Below are positions 45,341-57,179 of a stretch of 64,000 nucleotides of DNA, piece after piece. A program made the translations under genes and the position numbers. The notes under the pieces are model-generated. The model saw nothing but the letters and a program-made list of their open reading frames with translations. It ran no database searches and had not been told where the DNA came from. Every line of letters starts with the position of its first letter. The first letter of the stretch is position 1. This DNA comes from Limnephilus marmoratus (taxonomy: Eukaryota > Arthropoda > Insecta > Trichoptera > Limnephilidae): positions 53,924,727-53,988,726 of the forward strand of contig OU862917.1 of the NCBI GenBank assembly GCA_917880885.1, in the 5' to 3' direction.

Positions 45341-46855
45341 TCGCAACTAAAGAAACAAAACAAAAAATTGCACTATCATAACAAGGATACCTACTCAAAC
45401 GTTATGTTCAAGAAAATCTAACCAAATTTGAGTGAATGAAATACGTCTAATCACTGTGCATAATTAATGTTGATAATAATCCACTAATTACTTTACATGC
45501 CCTCCCAATATTGACAACATTGCAACATTCCGACCTATACCCATACAGAAATAGATCATAATAATCTATCTCGTGCGTCATAGGGCATTCATGAACCGTT
45601 TGGTCCCAACATCATTATGTAGTTAGTTGTTGCATTGTGGCTTGTGGCACGAGGTGATGGCTTTTCTCTGCTCCAGATTCTAGATTGACTGATTTGTTGC
45701 TTCCTCAGAGACGCAACCATGTTTCTCTATCTGTATATTAGTGTGTACTGAATACTTGTTACAAGATGACTAGTTCCACCATCACCGCCTGTACCAAGAC
45801 CTACTTTCCGAAATCCAGGATGGCCGGAAATCGTGTTTTTTTACTTTATATTTTAGGTACTTAAACAAGCATCGCGATGTAAAATTTCATTATAGGTACC
45901 TATCTACGTATTAAAACAAAAACTATTACATCAGATTTTGTTTTTATACAAATGTTTACGTTCTGCCAGATATATTTATTTTAACTTCTGTCAGTTGCTT
46001 CGAAGGCAATATCAAAGTATCAAGTAGCAATAACCTACTTCCAATTTCCCATTTTTGACCAATCGTTGAACGAACTTGGCATTTAAGGCACCAAAAGTAA
46101 AAGCGGAAATACCTCAAGTAAAAGCGGAAAACTGGTGAATTTTCATCACATAGAGCATCCAAAAAACACTTCTATCTTTCGATGAGCATTTCGATACGTA
46201 TTTTTTTTTTTAAATTTTTTCTATTTTATTTTCGGCATCTAAAAGGTCAAAAATTTTGGAGTTGTAATAGGTCTTTATGCGTCTTCAACGCATTTTAAAA
46301 TACATTAAACAGCTGATGTTAACCCCCTAGTGACACCCTTGTTTTGAAATTGGATCTAAAAAAACTATATCCTTCGACTCGATTTACTCGATAACCAAAG
46401 CTCAAATCAAAAAAGTTGTACCACAAAATTGGCTCAAAATATGATGTAGATTTACTAGTTTCCTATTATTTGTAATATGAGTGTCCAGACAACGTTTATA
46501 ATAGATCATCATTTATATACAGGAAAAATGGTATACATTTAAACAAAATAAAAAAACACGTTAGGTTACGCGCAACGCTATACACGCTTTTTATTATCTC
46601 CATAATAAATTGATTACCAGTCTGGTCGCTGTGAAAACCAAACCGTCCTGAACTTTGGTGTGATGGTGATAAAATGGTAGATAGCTCAGTTGACGCGGTA
46701 AACAAATCTATAAATGGTTTTATATCTTATTGCTCTGTACGTCCAACGTCTTCAGGTCTTACACCATTATATCAGCATAACATCAGGGTTCACACATTTG
46801 CTCGTTACGCCTGGACCTCTGGTACGGAGAAGTCGATATCTTTGTTTTCGGATTT
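45341..46855. other. No gene recognised
   Basis: AT-rich. Overlapping 68-71-codon frames on both strands around 45956-46889 show no domain. Confidence 0.5.
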
Positions 46856-48021
46856 TATATCGATGTTCCTAGCACGGTTCCACCGTTGACAGCCGAACCG
46901 ATATTGATAGGGAATAAATAAGAAATCGATGTACGCTGGCAACGCTGGCTGTAGGTATTTTCTATGAATTGACACTACGAAATGTCAAACGCCAAGCAAT
47001 TATAAATATTAATAAATTGCAATGTTGAATTGAAATACCAAACTAAATGTGCATTGGCAGCCCGGATGTACTTTAAGACACTAAACGGGTTTTAAATAGT
47101 TAGCCAGGTCTTTAGTCATATTTCAACAACTTTAGTTTCTCAAAGATTGAAGGGAATAAATTGGTCGCGTCTCAGTTTAATTATTTAAAGGCCCGCAACC
47201 GGGATCAAAAAGAAGAATATGGAGAAATATGAAATTACGAATGTTGAGCGCGCTAACATTTAATGCGTCAAAATCGATGCGAAAATTGCGAAAATGTTTA
47301 ATAAAACACGACTCGTTTAAATAGAGCAAAAATCTCGTTAAAGAACCATTGTGAATTTTTCACAAATATAATTTATAAGATAATAGAAACTCAATTTCAA
47401 TGAAACTCAGAAATTCAATGAGTTTGTACGATTTTTGGCGCTACATACTCACTGTGAAAATGGTACTATTACAATTAATTAGATTAATTATCTGTAATGT
47501 TGTAAATTTTTTGTACACAAATAAAATAAAATAAAATAAAATAAACAAGTTTTTAATAATTTTTGGAGCATACTTTGAGATTTTTTTCTATCGAGGGAAT
47601 TTCATATAATCTGCGTTTCGGCGTGGGCAGCATCTAGACATTATCTTCAAAAATAACATATATTTTTTTAAGAGCTTTGAAACTAACCGTGTTTAAGGGA
47701 GATATGTAAGAAATCGGTAGAAATGCGGGTAGCGGCGCCTTAAGTCCATGGATCGCGTATGCGACTTCTTTCAATTCTAAAAGCTTCGTTAGTTGAGCTC
47801 CGTTCATTAATAAGCCAGTAATTTTGCACAATGAACAACATTATCCAAATAAATGCGTTGATTGACAGTTAACCGAAACTTATCTGATTGTTATTATCGG
47901 AGTCCGGGCTAAAATATGCGTCGGTCGGAATATCTCTTACCAACTGTTGACCGTAATCGCAAATATTTCTAACTGACCATAGATGACGGATTTGGTCAAT
48001 ATCGTACCTATTGATATAGGA

Positions 48022-48303
48022 CAGCGGTTTTCAAGCAAAATTAGTGGTACGCAATATCGTGGCACGGATGAAGGTTTTAAAACTCAGTTCAATGTTTTAC
48101 AGTAAAACATTAAAATAAAAGGGCATTAAATGTATTTGTATGATTTGATCGTTAAATTAATGTAGTAATGAGAGTATTAAATTATTACAAATGAAACATG
48201 TCGTTCATTACACCTGCACACAAGATAGATAGAGGGTACGGGGACAACAAATTTGTAGTAAGAGTCAAGGGGTACGCGGACTCAAAAAGGTTGACAACCG
48301 CTG
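48022..48303. mobile_element. hAT-like MITE, first of two at one site
   Basis: Ends cagcggttttcaagc and, inverted, ggttgacaaccgctg. Flanked by atatagga (48014-48021) and atataggg (48304-48311), an 8-bp duplication with one mismatch. Confidence 0.8.
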
Positions 48304-48311
48304 ATATAGGG

Positions 48312-48880
48312 CATAGATTCTCAACCTTTTTTTGGCCACCGCCCACTTTGAGAATATTTTTACTTCTAGCGCCCCCTAACTCGTGAATCCGAAACAGCAA
48401 TAATTGACCTCAACGGGATACCATGACAGGGTTACATTTGCCACAACAGAGGGGGCGTAACGGGATACCACGACGGAGGGGACGTAATGGGATAACACTA
48501 TGGCTCGTGAATCCGAAACAGCAATAATTGACCTCAACGGGATACCATGACAGGGTTACATTTGCCACAACAGAGGGGGCGTAACGGGATACCACGACGG
48601 AGGGGACGTAATGGGATAACACGATGGGGTTACGTTTGCCACAATTGAGGGGGCATAATGGGTTTGGAAAAATATTTTAAGGTGTGACGTAATTTATGGA
48701 TGGCCCCTAATGGGATGGGATGGGGCAAGATAGGATGGGGTGGGATGGGTTTCTCTGGTTCTTCTACCGCCCCCCTGAATGTCAGAAACGCCCCCTAATC
48801 ATATCTTGGTCTTCTACCGCCCCCTGAAAGTCTGAAACGCCCCCGAGAGGGCGTTATTAAGGTTACGTTAAGAACCTACG
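48312..48880. mobile_element. hAT-like element, second at the same site
   Basis: Ends catagattctcaacc and, inverted, ggttacgttaagaacctacg. Flanked by atataggg (48304-48311) and atatagga (48881-48888). It shares its left duplication with the first element, so one element inserted into the target duplication of the other. Contains a 124-bp tandem duplication and G/C-rich cgccccct words. Confidence 0.7.
48381..48640. repeat. 124-bp tandem duplication
   Basis: tcgtgaatccgaaacagcaa begins at 48381 and again at 48505; the copies are almost identical through gggataacac. Inside the second hAT-like element. Confidence 0.9.
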
Positions 48881-49189
48881 ATATAGGATTTTATCGAACG
48901 ATCATGCTAGACCTCCCGTTTAATAAAGTGAAGGGTATATTCGAAAAATGCATTTCGAAACAACCGATATTTTACAATTCGTTTCTACAAATAATCGGTG
49001 AGTGACCATGCGAACTTTTTAGATCAATTAAAAATCGATGATTAATCGATTCCTACGCCGATGAATGGAATCAACCGAAATTACGCTGGGATAGTTTAAT
49101 GGTGACTGATTTTTCCATACAGTTTTATCGTAAAACGACCCGTTATCATTACACACGTGACTATACATATATGACATAAAATATGTTTA

Positions 49190-49353
49190 GGGAACGTACC
49201 CATACTACGTGACACGTTTAGGGGGGGGGGGTCTTCAAAATGTCACGCTTGGTACAAATGAGCGGCGGCGGGCTTAGGTTTTTGGTCACCGGGGGGGGGG
49301 GGGGGGGGGTTAAAAATTGCAAAAAGTTCGTCACGTAGTATGGGTACGTTCCC
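49190..49353. mobile_element. PIF/Harbinger-like MITE with TTA duplication
   Basis: Inverted ends gggaacgtacccatactacg and cgtagtatgggtacgttccc, flanked by tta on both sides. Interior has poly(G) runs at 49209-49219 and about 49290-49309. TTA duplication and TIRs fit PIF/Harbinger; no transposase. Confidence 0.8.
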
Positions 49354-49429
49354 TTACATAAAATGAAACATTATTTTTCATTTAAAAAATTACAAAAAGT
49401 TGATTTGTAAGAGGTTTACAGAATTTTGT

Positions 49430-49535
49430 AATTTTTTTAATTACAATCCATTTTTTATAATTATTTTTGTTTTATTTAAAGTACAAACCCTAAACTAATT
49501 CTTTAACTATCTTTAAACTGTGTAAGTGTGATAAT
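49430..49535. repeat. Direct repeat, copy 1
   Basis: About 106 bp (ttttaattacaatccatttt ... actgtgtaagtgtgataat) repeated with one or two differences at 50216-50321. Confidence 0.85.
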
Positions 49536-50215
49536 ATGTGAAATATTCACTTTTAAACTTCTTGACGACTCTCAGACGTATGATTATCTTTAAGGTAGGT
49601 AAAAGTAAGATTATCTTTCCAGGGTTAGGGTTTATCAGCATTTTTAAAAACAGAAATCCTGCCTACTATATTATGATGTCTGCTAGCTGTATTCAATTCG
49701 TCCAACGTCTTCAATGGAGCCCCCTGCGTGTGGTCACGTATAATAACAACCCAGCATGTCAATGGATAGCTTGTTAGGGACATTGCTTCCGTTGAAGGAG
49801 ACTACATCTGATAATCGTTTCGTCCCCTTTTAGTCGTAAACATGTACGATGACGTACACTCATTAGCGAAAACGGGTTGGAGACGTCTGCAGTAAACTAA
49901 ATAAGTATTTAAAAGTATGTAAATAGTCAGATTGCATCTTTACCAACCGGTGAAGCCAGTTTTCTCTGACGAGCAATGACGGATAGTGACATTTGCTGAC
50001 GTCATGGATATGCACGACATGTGACGTAGGAAACGTAGGCACTGTCATTTGTTGAAAAATAATGACGAGTAGAATGCTAGAAATCATATATTACCTGTAA
50101 AATTAATAACGGAAGGTAGTTAATTAGATGGTGACCGGCCAACTCGGAATGAAACCGACTCAGAACCACCTTAGAAAGAACATTAAGAATGATGTTAAAA
50201 AATATATTTAAAAAA
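49536..50215. other. No gene recognised
   Basis: Sequence between the two direct repeats. The 79- and 74-codon frames have no recognisable domain. Confidence 0.5.
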
Positions 50216-50321
50216 AAAAATTTTAATTACAATCCATTTTTTATAATTATTTTTGTTTTATTTAAAGTACAAATCCTAAACTAATTCTTTAACTATCTTT
50301 AAACTGTGTAAGTGTGATAAT
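50216..50321. repeat. Direct repeat, copy 2
   Basis: Second copy of 49430-49535, 786 bp downstream, possibly marking the ends of an unrecognised insertion. Confidence 0.85.
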
Positions 50322-51299
50322 TTAACTATCTTTAAACTATGGTTAAATAGGTTAAGTTAGGTTAGCGTTACCGGCTATTTTCAAATTATTTTTTCATAGC
50401 TTTTAATGACCTTTCTGAGGGTGTTCTGAGTTGGTTTCTTTCTGAGTTGGCATGGAACCAATTAGATTTGTTATTCCTCTTCAAAGATAATGCAGATATC
50501 TAAAATACCTAATGCAAAAAAGAAGCAAAAATGCTGTTTTCTACTAAGTAAACAGTAAAAATCAAATATTATTGAAGAAAAAAAGAGGACAGACAAAATA
50601 ATTTATAAACTATAAGAATAATATAACATTTTCAATTGCAAACTTACTGAATATAAAAGGTCCATAAAAGAGTGTTTCTCTAATGGTTCTTGAATAATGT
50701 TATGTTTTTATTGTTTGTATTTCTGTTATGATTTGATTTATATGTACAACCTCTCTCCATGGCTACCAATGTTTTGATAGATTTTTTTTGTTTTGTAATT
50801 TTTCATTTTATATTTAAAAAAAAATGTTTTGAGTATACATATATATATTTTTTGTTTTATATAATTTTAGATTCATATTCCTTTTTATAAAACTAATTTA
50901 CTTAATCTTATTATGCTGTCTCAGTAGAAGTAAAGTCACAAGGAGGAAATCCGTAATTGGTTTTATTTTGACTATTTAATACTATGTACAAACTGAAATA
51001 AATATAAACTGTCGATTTCCCGAAAATTAATAAATAAATAAATAAAAATGAAAATAATTTGGCGGCAAAGTTGGTGGTATCGTCAAATAAATAGGCTATT
51101 CTTACAATAATATTACAAGACTGCGCTGTAGGTATTTCGTACTTAAAAATTTTTCAATTTCAACTATTTTTAGGGCTTCTTCAAATTCCCACCAAAAGTT
51201 CACCGGTAAAATTCAACTCTCCTACTGTAGGTATTTACTAATATAAATATTTTGTGATTATAAAGTGAAAACTTCTTTAGCGCCATTGTGGTTTGAAAC
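50322..51299. other. No gene; possible LINE tail
   Basis: AT-rich. A taaataaataaataaa tract at about 51028-51045 preceded by gtcgatttcccgaaaa resembles a LINE 3' tail, but no coding part is attached. Confidence 0.4.
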
Positions 51300-51480
51300 T
51301 CGATGAAACGAAAAATAGCGACACTAAAAAGAGACCAACATGTACATCTATTCTATAGGATGAAGAGATATATAGAGAATGGGAAAGTATAATCGGTCTC
51401 CTCTTTGTGCAGTGCTTCGTAGCCTATCAGTCTCCTCTTTGTGCGGTGCTTCGTACCTCCCCACTCTTGTCTACTTTAGT
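51300..51480 (-). repeat. Repeat R4, inverted copy
   Basis: Minus strand carries gcaccgcacaaagaggagac twice (once with variants) and a tagtgtcgctatttttcg-like word, matching the array at 62850-63335. Confidence 0.75.
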
Positions 51481-52077
51481 TTTCTGAAGGTTTAACTTCT
51501 ACCGAGTGTGGATTGCACATTTTTCTCTTGTATTTCTTGGGCTTAACTATGTAACAATTTTTAGACATTTTGTTTTGAATACTTTTAATTCACGTACATT
51601 TGTTGTACTGTACATTTGTTACTTAATTTTAATGTGCATTTGTTACGACGAAGACTTATTTCACGTAGATTTGTTACTTAATTTTATTCATTTGCTTCCG
51701 GTTTCGACACAATCGTGTCATTCACTGGCGTTCTTAAAACTGCAGAAACCGCTAGCAAATAAATACTATTAACTAACATAATGTACATTGTGAAATAAAA
51801 TTATTCGAAACTAAATAAATAAAATACCATACATATTTATTGATCAGCAGATGAGAACAAGGTTTTTTACACCGAGTTTAATAAATTTAGAAACGTAGGT
51901 AGCGACCGTTTTGCAATTGTTCTATCTGTTAATTAATTTGTACGTTACGTTTCTCTTTCAAAGTGGTGGCCGTTTTAAAGGTTCAGTAAAGATAATTTTT
52001 TCAAGTGTGAAATCTTCTTGTTTATTTTGACTTTTTTATTCGTTTTTTTTAAATGTGTACTATGGTACCTACCTACC
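51481..52077. other. No gene recognised
   Basis: The 88-codon plus frame at 51506-51772 is hydrophobic and cysteine/phenylalanine rich; it has no recognisable domain and lies in AT-rich sequence, so I do not call it. Confidence 0.45.
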
Positions 52078-52342
52078 AGTGGCGGTCCGTGAGTTTTCAG
52101 TGAGCTGGAGTGCTGAGATTGAAAAATTCGACGTTATTGATTAAGTTTTAGCTGAAAATGTTTTTTTTTTCTATGAAGATTATCAGGATTCTTTTAGTTT
52201 GGGGATGCGCCGCATCCTCTTCGTACAAAAAATTGAAATTTTGTGAATTAAAAATTATTTTTCAGCTACAACAATGTCAATAACGTCGTATTTTTCAATC
52301 TCAGCACTAGGTTCACTGGAAACTCGCGAAACGCCACTGGTG
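52078..52342. mobile_element. hAT-like palindromic MITE, copy 1
   Basis: Ends cagtggcggtccgtgag and, inverted, ctcgcgaaacgccactg; long inner inverted repeats with gtgctgagattgaaaaat. It is the uninterrupted form of the nested element at 61039-62452. Its two 8-bp flanks do not match. Confidence 0.75.
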
Positions 52343-53237
52343 GGTAGGAATCTGGGGATCAATATGTTCAGGAGTGAAGGACGTATGAATCCATCCCCCA
52401 CTACGGTGAAAAGCGATGTTCCGAGAGAGTCCTGATGGAGAGCTCAAAAGTCTCCATTAACCATTCTCTCCCGAACCGGCCTGCCACGCAGTGTGTCGCC
52501 AAATCTTGATAAACCTCACCACGTTTGAAAAAAAAGATTTACATAAAATGTATCAATGGTTTATGATTAAGTGGGTAGGTATTTAAGTAATTATTTACAT
52601 ATTATGATTTCAGAGAGAATTTGTTTACCCTATAAATAATGATAGTAACCCCAACGCAACCTACAGACAACAAACATAAATACTTTTTTTTATTTTATTT
52701 ATTGTTTATTTTGTGGAAACCAACAAACTAGAAGTTGAGGAAATTATGATCAACACCCATACAACAACCCGCAATCCGCCTCGGAACAAGAATACTTAGC
52801 GAGGAGGACCGTGAACAAATTACTTCGCTTTGTATTTTTACTCTACTTTATATTGCCGTTAAATAAAAATAATAATTAAAAAAATAGAACAGATTAAAAA
52901 TTGCCAAAAAAATATTTTAAGACGAAAATCGAAATGTACTTGAAGATGTTCTATCATCAATCATCACATTTGAAATGCAGCGTGCGTATATATGAAAAAA
53001 TAAACATATTTTCAATTCCAATGACACGGGTTTGATAACTCACCGGTCGTCGATATCTTATCCCGAATATGGGAAGCGCTCCCACAGATCACCTACCTGA
53101 ATAAGATTTCCTGAGAAGCCAAAAATAAGTTTGGTGTAAATTATTGTAGTGAAGAGAATGGGATAAAAGAAGAGAATTGAGACGTAAAACAATTATAAGT
53201 CCAAACATGTAACTAATAATTATCGTGATCAATTTTT
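52343..53237. other. No gene; retroposon fragments
   Basis: The start (gtgggtaggaatctggg) is a fragment of the R3/LINE-end family. Around 52780, gaatacttagcgaggaggac is a LINE-tail-like word shared with 45255. Otherwise AT-rich. Confidence 0.45.
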
Positions 53238-53318
53238 GGGGTATTATGCCACGTTGGGCTTCCTACTTCTTTAGCCAACATTACAGTGTGCATCATCGGG
53301 GCAGATTTTGTAGATCAG
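53238..53318. repeat. Fragment of the hammerhead-type palindromic element
   Basis: ggtattatgccacgttggg, tttagccaaca, then cagtgtgcatcatcgggg; half of the palindrome, with the GAAAC box partly lost. Its continuation is displaced by the hAT element that follows. Confidence 0.55.
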
Positions 53319-53957
53319 TGATGTAGAACCTTTTTAGCCGGAGGGGAAATTTATCGTTCATCAAATTTATCGATTTTCAATGTGTACGGTACCCACAGTT
53401 TAAGATTGTGAAATTTGCTGTCGGTGGTATCGCAAACGTATTTGTATTTTGAGAAACGGTTTTTTTTCAATAAAACCGTTTCACATCAGAACGCTAAAAA
53501 CAAAGCGCCGCAGTCGAACATTTTATACCTACCTACCGTCTTTTATCGTTTCCTAAATATTGAAAACATATTAAAAAAATGTATATTTAGGCAAAAATAA
53601 ACATTTTTGGAAAGTTAAACGAAGTTTTGTCAGGAAAACTTTTGGTATTTTATGAAACGGAAACCTTTAAAACATAATATGCAAAATGCATCAAACATGG
53701 ATCTCGTCAAGAAAAGTGTTTTTTTCTAAGGTCGAAACGCAAAATTTTGTCTTAATAAGAATCTGGAAAATACAGAAAGAAGAATATGAAAAATCTTATT
53801 GTTTAGATCGGCTGATTCAAAACTTTGAAGAAAGACTGATGTTTTCCCTAAACCTTTTTGTAAAACAACAGAAATCGTTGAAAATTCTTTACCGATTTTT
53901 TTTTTACCTAGTGGGAAGTACGAAAGGTAGCCCGCGAGCCGCGGGTTGCTCATAACT
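53319..53957. mobile_element. hAT-like non-autonomous element
   Basis: Starts cagtgatgtagaacctttt and ends gttgctcataactg. Flanks ttgtagat and gtctagat agree at 6 of 8. An 89-codon plus frame inside shows no transposase motif. Confidence 0.6.
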
Positions 53958-54599
53958 GGTCTAGATTGTGGTGAGGAGTGTGTTTATGTGTGTAGAAGTG
54001 ATACCGTATTGCAAGTGTTAAACCTCTTAACGTAGGTTTCTGCGTTTAGCCGTCTAATATCGGATACTAAGAACTATTAAGCATATCCCTGTCGTCCCCT
54101 GTCAATATTATTTATAGAGTTTTTGTGGATTTAAATTGATAATAATCCAATGATTAATTACAACAATACTTTTGGCCGTGAAATTCTCAATTCACATGTT
54201 TCCGCTAGATTGGATTTTTATATGGGTATATTTTTCCGGGGAAAGTATTTACGAGTGATTTTTTAATCCATCCTTTGTCAGAAAAATTCAATGTTTCATA
54301 TTTATTTCATAATTTTGTGGTGCGGATGTTTATTGTTATTTGGAGTGCGTAACCATGAAAAATGAAACATTATAACACTCCAGTGATGCCATGCATTTGT
54401 TTATTTTTCATATTATGATTAATATTAAATCAATTTTGTCTATGCGTCATAACATAATTACATCATTATACTTCTTATTCCGTCTAAAATGATCCGAAGC
54501 GTCCAGGCGAATCGGGTAAAAACTGGTGTCTATTATTTTGAACACGTGGAAGAACGAAGAACCTAATTGATTCTAGTGCGTTTCACATTATTTGCTTTA
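53958..54599. other. No gene recognised
   Basis: AT-rich. ttttggccgtgaaa at 54170 is a short piece of the left extension seen in the hammerhead-type elements. Confidence 0.5.
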
Positions 54600-54905
54600 G
54601 TTCATTTCAGTCGTTTGTTAGATCTGAATAGCGATTCTGTATATTTTGTGGAATCGTTATGAGATAACGGACGTTATCTCCTGTCATATTTGTATGATTT
54701 ATTAGCTTTTTCAATGTACAACGTACATTAAATTAATAAATAATTATGCATACTTGCAGTCAAACGATCTAATCTAAAATATGTGACAGTAAATATGTAA
54801 AAAATTACACAAATCTGACAGGAGATCACGTCCGTTATCTCATAAAGATCCCACAAAAGATATAGAATCGCTCTTCTGTGTGGCACAATCTGAACAGTAG
54901 ATACA
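54600..54905. repeat. Foldback MITE, about 85-bp arms
   Basis: The left arm with agcgattctgtatattttgt and gagataacggacgttatctc is matched by the inverted right arm gagatcacgtccgttatctc ... agatatagaatcgct. Loop about 100 bp, AT-rich. Class unknown. Confidence 0.8.
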
Positions 54906-55014
54906 TCAAAACTGGTCGACCCCAAAGTGAATTAAAAACATATTTTAAAGATGATCAAATGGATGCCTTATAACGTTATAAGTAATAACTTAATACCAAA
55001 GGATTAGCCTAACC

Positions 55015-56087
55015 CAGGGATCGGCAAACTTATTAGCCAAAGAGCCAAATATGTACATTACAAATTTAGCAAACATTGATATCTTAGCACTTCGTAAAAT
55101 TACGGGTACGCTGAATAAACTTGATTTCATAATTAATAAAGATTTTATTCGTTGGTAAAATATAATATGTAATTTGGGAATCCATAAATTTAAATCAAGA
55201 TAATGACTGACAACACTTAATTCGAACAATGTCCTTGCACCTCCTTGGAGAGTTTGAGTAAGTCAGATTTGTTATTCTTATTTTTAAGCACGATTCCAGG
55301 TTCTCTTCAATAAGACTACTTCTTAGTTTACTCTTGATAAAGTTCATGCTTGAAAAAGGTTGTTCGCATGAATTTTTAGTTAGAACGAATATGTTCACAC
55401 GAATATGTAGAAAGAGAAAGAATAGCAAACGCGAGTTTTTTCAGCTAATCATCAGAGTCAGAACACTCTTTCAGGCGTTGAAGATGATCATGTCTTCCTT
55501 CTCCAGGTCTTTCAAAGCAGACCACTTGTGTTGTGAACTCGGCTCACATTAATTTGTTCTTCGCCAATATTTTCAAATCAACACAAAGACGTTAAAATTT
55601 TAACCTTCATATTTCCTTGTTTTTTAAATCCAGCAATTGTATTTCAAAGTTACCAATGTCAATGTCAAACGGAGAAAATTTCAACAAATCTGTTATCGAA
55701 GCATTAAGAGGGTATATGACCAATGCTAAGGTCGCTCTGTTGTTTTTAAATTCCTGAAACCTGCTGAGAAATGCTTTCCTCATATTTAAAATGGTTGTTT
55801 TGAAATAGTGTTTGTCAATAGAGGAAGTATTTTCTTGGTGGTGCTTCCGCAGACTCGGAATGTGAAACAATGTTTCCCTTTCAAAATCTCGAGCAAAAGC
55901 ATGACTTCTTCTAACATCTAAAACATTGCGTTTTCTTTCCCTTGTAGTTTATGATAATGCTGATTTAGATGAGACGTAGCGTCTTCCATGGAATGAATTT
56001 TTTGGTCAGTGGACATTTGTGATAAAGCCACACTTAAGGGGCCAAAGAGTAGCATGCGGCTCCGGAGCCGCACTTTGCAGACCTCTG
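55015..56087 (-). mobile_element. hAT transposon remnant with perfect 8-bp TSD
   Basis: Inverted ends cagggatcggcaaac and, complementary, tttgcagacctctg. Flanked by gcctaacc at 55007-55014 and 56088-56095. Minus strand carries pieces of a hAT transposase. The 1.07-kb length means most of the transposase gene is deleted. Confidence 0.93.
55195..55990 (-). pseudogene. hAT transposase C-terminal part, broken
   Basis: Minus-strand pieces from about 55990 down: FIPW-like and KLQGKENAM-like residues, then FKTTILNMRKAFLSRFQEF and PFDIDIGNFEIQLLDL, then a broken WSALKDLEK, and at the C-terminus SSMNFIKSKLRSSLIEENL, the conserved hAT dimerisation segment (F..MN.IKS..R..L...L). Similar to the hAT-derived part of GTF2IRD2-like proteins. 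Stops and frame shifts separate the pieces, and the catalytic N-terminal half is missing. Confidence 0.75.
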
Positions 56088-56200
56088 GCCTAACCTACAT
56101 AATTCTTTTTCACCAACATTTGGATGAAGGAGAGTTTATTAGTCACGTAAGTGGATAGCATTGAAAGTCGAGAACTTCTCAGAAAGGCTTATCAAGTTAT

Positions 56201-56785
56201 TTTTTTTTTTTATTGTAAACACCACACAACATTCCCAACTGCTCTCAACGTTCTGGAGTCAGTGAGACTATTGAAAACCCAACCAATCTTACTAATATTA
56301 TAAAGGCGAAAGTTTGTAAGGTTGTATGTGTGTTTGTTACTCTTTCACGCAAAAACTACTGAATGGAGTTGAATGAAACTTTACAAAAATATTTCTCATA
56401 CATCAGAATAACATATAGGCTATAATTTATAAAACTAACTGGGAAGGGGAGGCGGGAGGGGACCGGGGATGCACTGGAAAGGTGATTCAGAGAGAAACAA
56501 TGTATTTCTTTGAATACGACATTGATGATGATTTGGAACCCTCATTTCAAGCTCTCACTCAGAAATTGTTAAAAGTGAGTTGGTTCACTATACTTTAAAA
56601 CGATCCAATTCTGATGGTGGTCTTTTACCAGAACGATCCTGACAGTATCTTCCACTATGGAACGTGCCGCTAATCTGCTGTATATTATTTTTAATTAATT
56701 CATTCATTATTTTGAAACAACACTAATCAATGTAATTAAATTTACTCGCGCGTGTACGAATTTGTACCCGCGACCTCCGGAGAAA
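56201..56785 (-). mobile_element. tRNA-derived SINE, copy 4, interrupted
   Basis: Left end has a T tract and gtcagtgagactatt; right part ggtggtcttttaccagaacg, gtatcttccactatggaac, and a decayed head with cgcgacctccgg. Between about 56283 and 56570 is an inserted segment beginning aatcttactaatattataaa with ggcgaaagtttgt, a frequent insect repeat start, and a G-rich stretch. Confidence 0.7.
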
Positions 56786-56818
56786 TATCAGAAGCGCGTG
56801 AATGAAGCGGTAATGCGC

Positions 56819-57179
56819 GTTTTCATCCTGCGACAAAATACCCCCGACAAAATATCTTATGGACAAAACATCACCCAACAAAATATCTACTAAAACTTAA
56901 CCTAACCTAACAAAAATGGGACAAAAATAATACAAACATCCTGTAAAGACAATCAATTCTATTATTGTTCAAAAATAATAAAATGGGACAAAAATAATAC
57001 AGATAAGTAATAATAATTTATTGTCTTTTCATGATATCTGTATTTCTTTGTCCCATTTTTGTTAGGTTAGATAAGGTTAGGTTAGATGAGGTTAGATTAA
57101 GTTAGGTTACGTTAGGTTAGGTTAGGTTTTAGTAGATATTTTGTTTTGTCCATAGGATATTTTGTCGGAGGATGAAAAG
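56819..57179. mobile_element. Foldback MITE with CCTAA/TTAGG runs, copy 2
   Basis: Same architecture as 5130-5490: ttttcatcctgcgacaaaat and ttttgtcggaggatgaaaa at the ends, inner cctaa and ttagg runs, inverted atgggacaaaaataatac words at the centre. Here the ttagg arm is longer (about 57061-57127). No clear target duplication. Confidence 0.8.

Larger units (their letters stand above)
46856..48925 (-). repeat. LTR-like repeat R2, copy 2, with three insertions
   Basis: Inverted relative of 3778-4440. Reading the minus strand from 48925: ggaggtctagcatgatcg, a gap caused by two hAT elements (48022-48880), then atccgtcatctatggtcag, atattccgaccgacgca, gataagtttcggttaac, aactaacgaagctttt, about 0.5 kb of extra sequence (about 47200-47740), caatctttgagaaac, and the distal block to 46856. 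The 4-kb copy acts as the uninterrupted reference. Confidence 0.6.
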
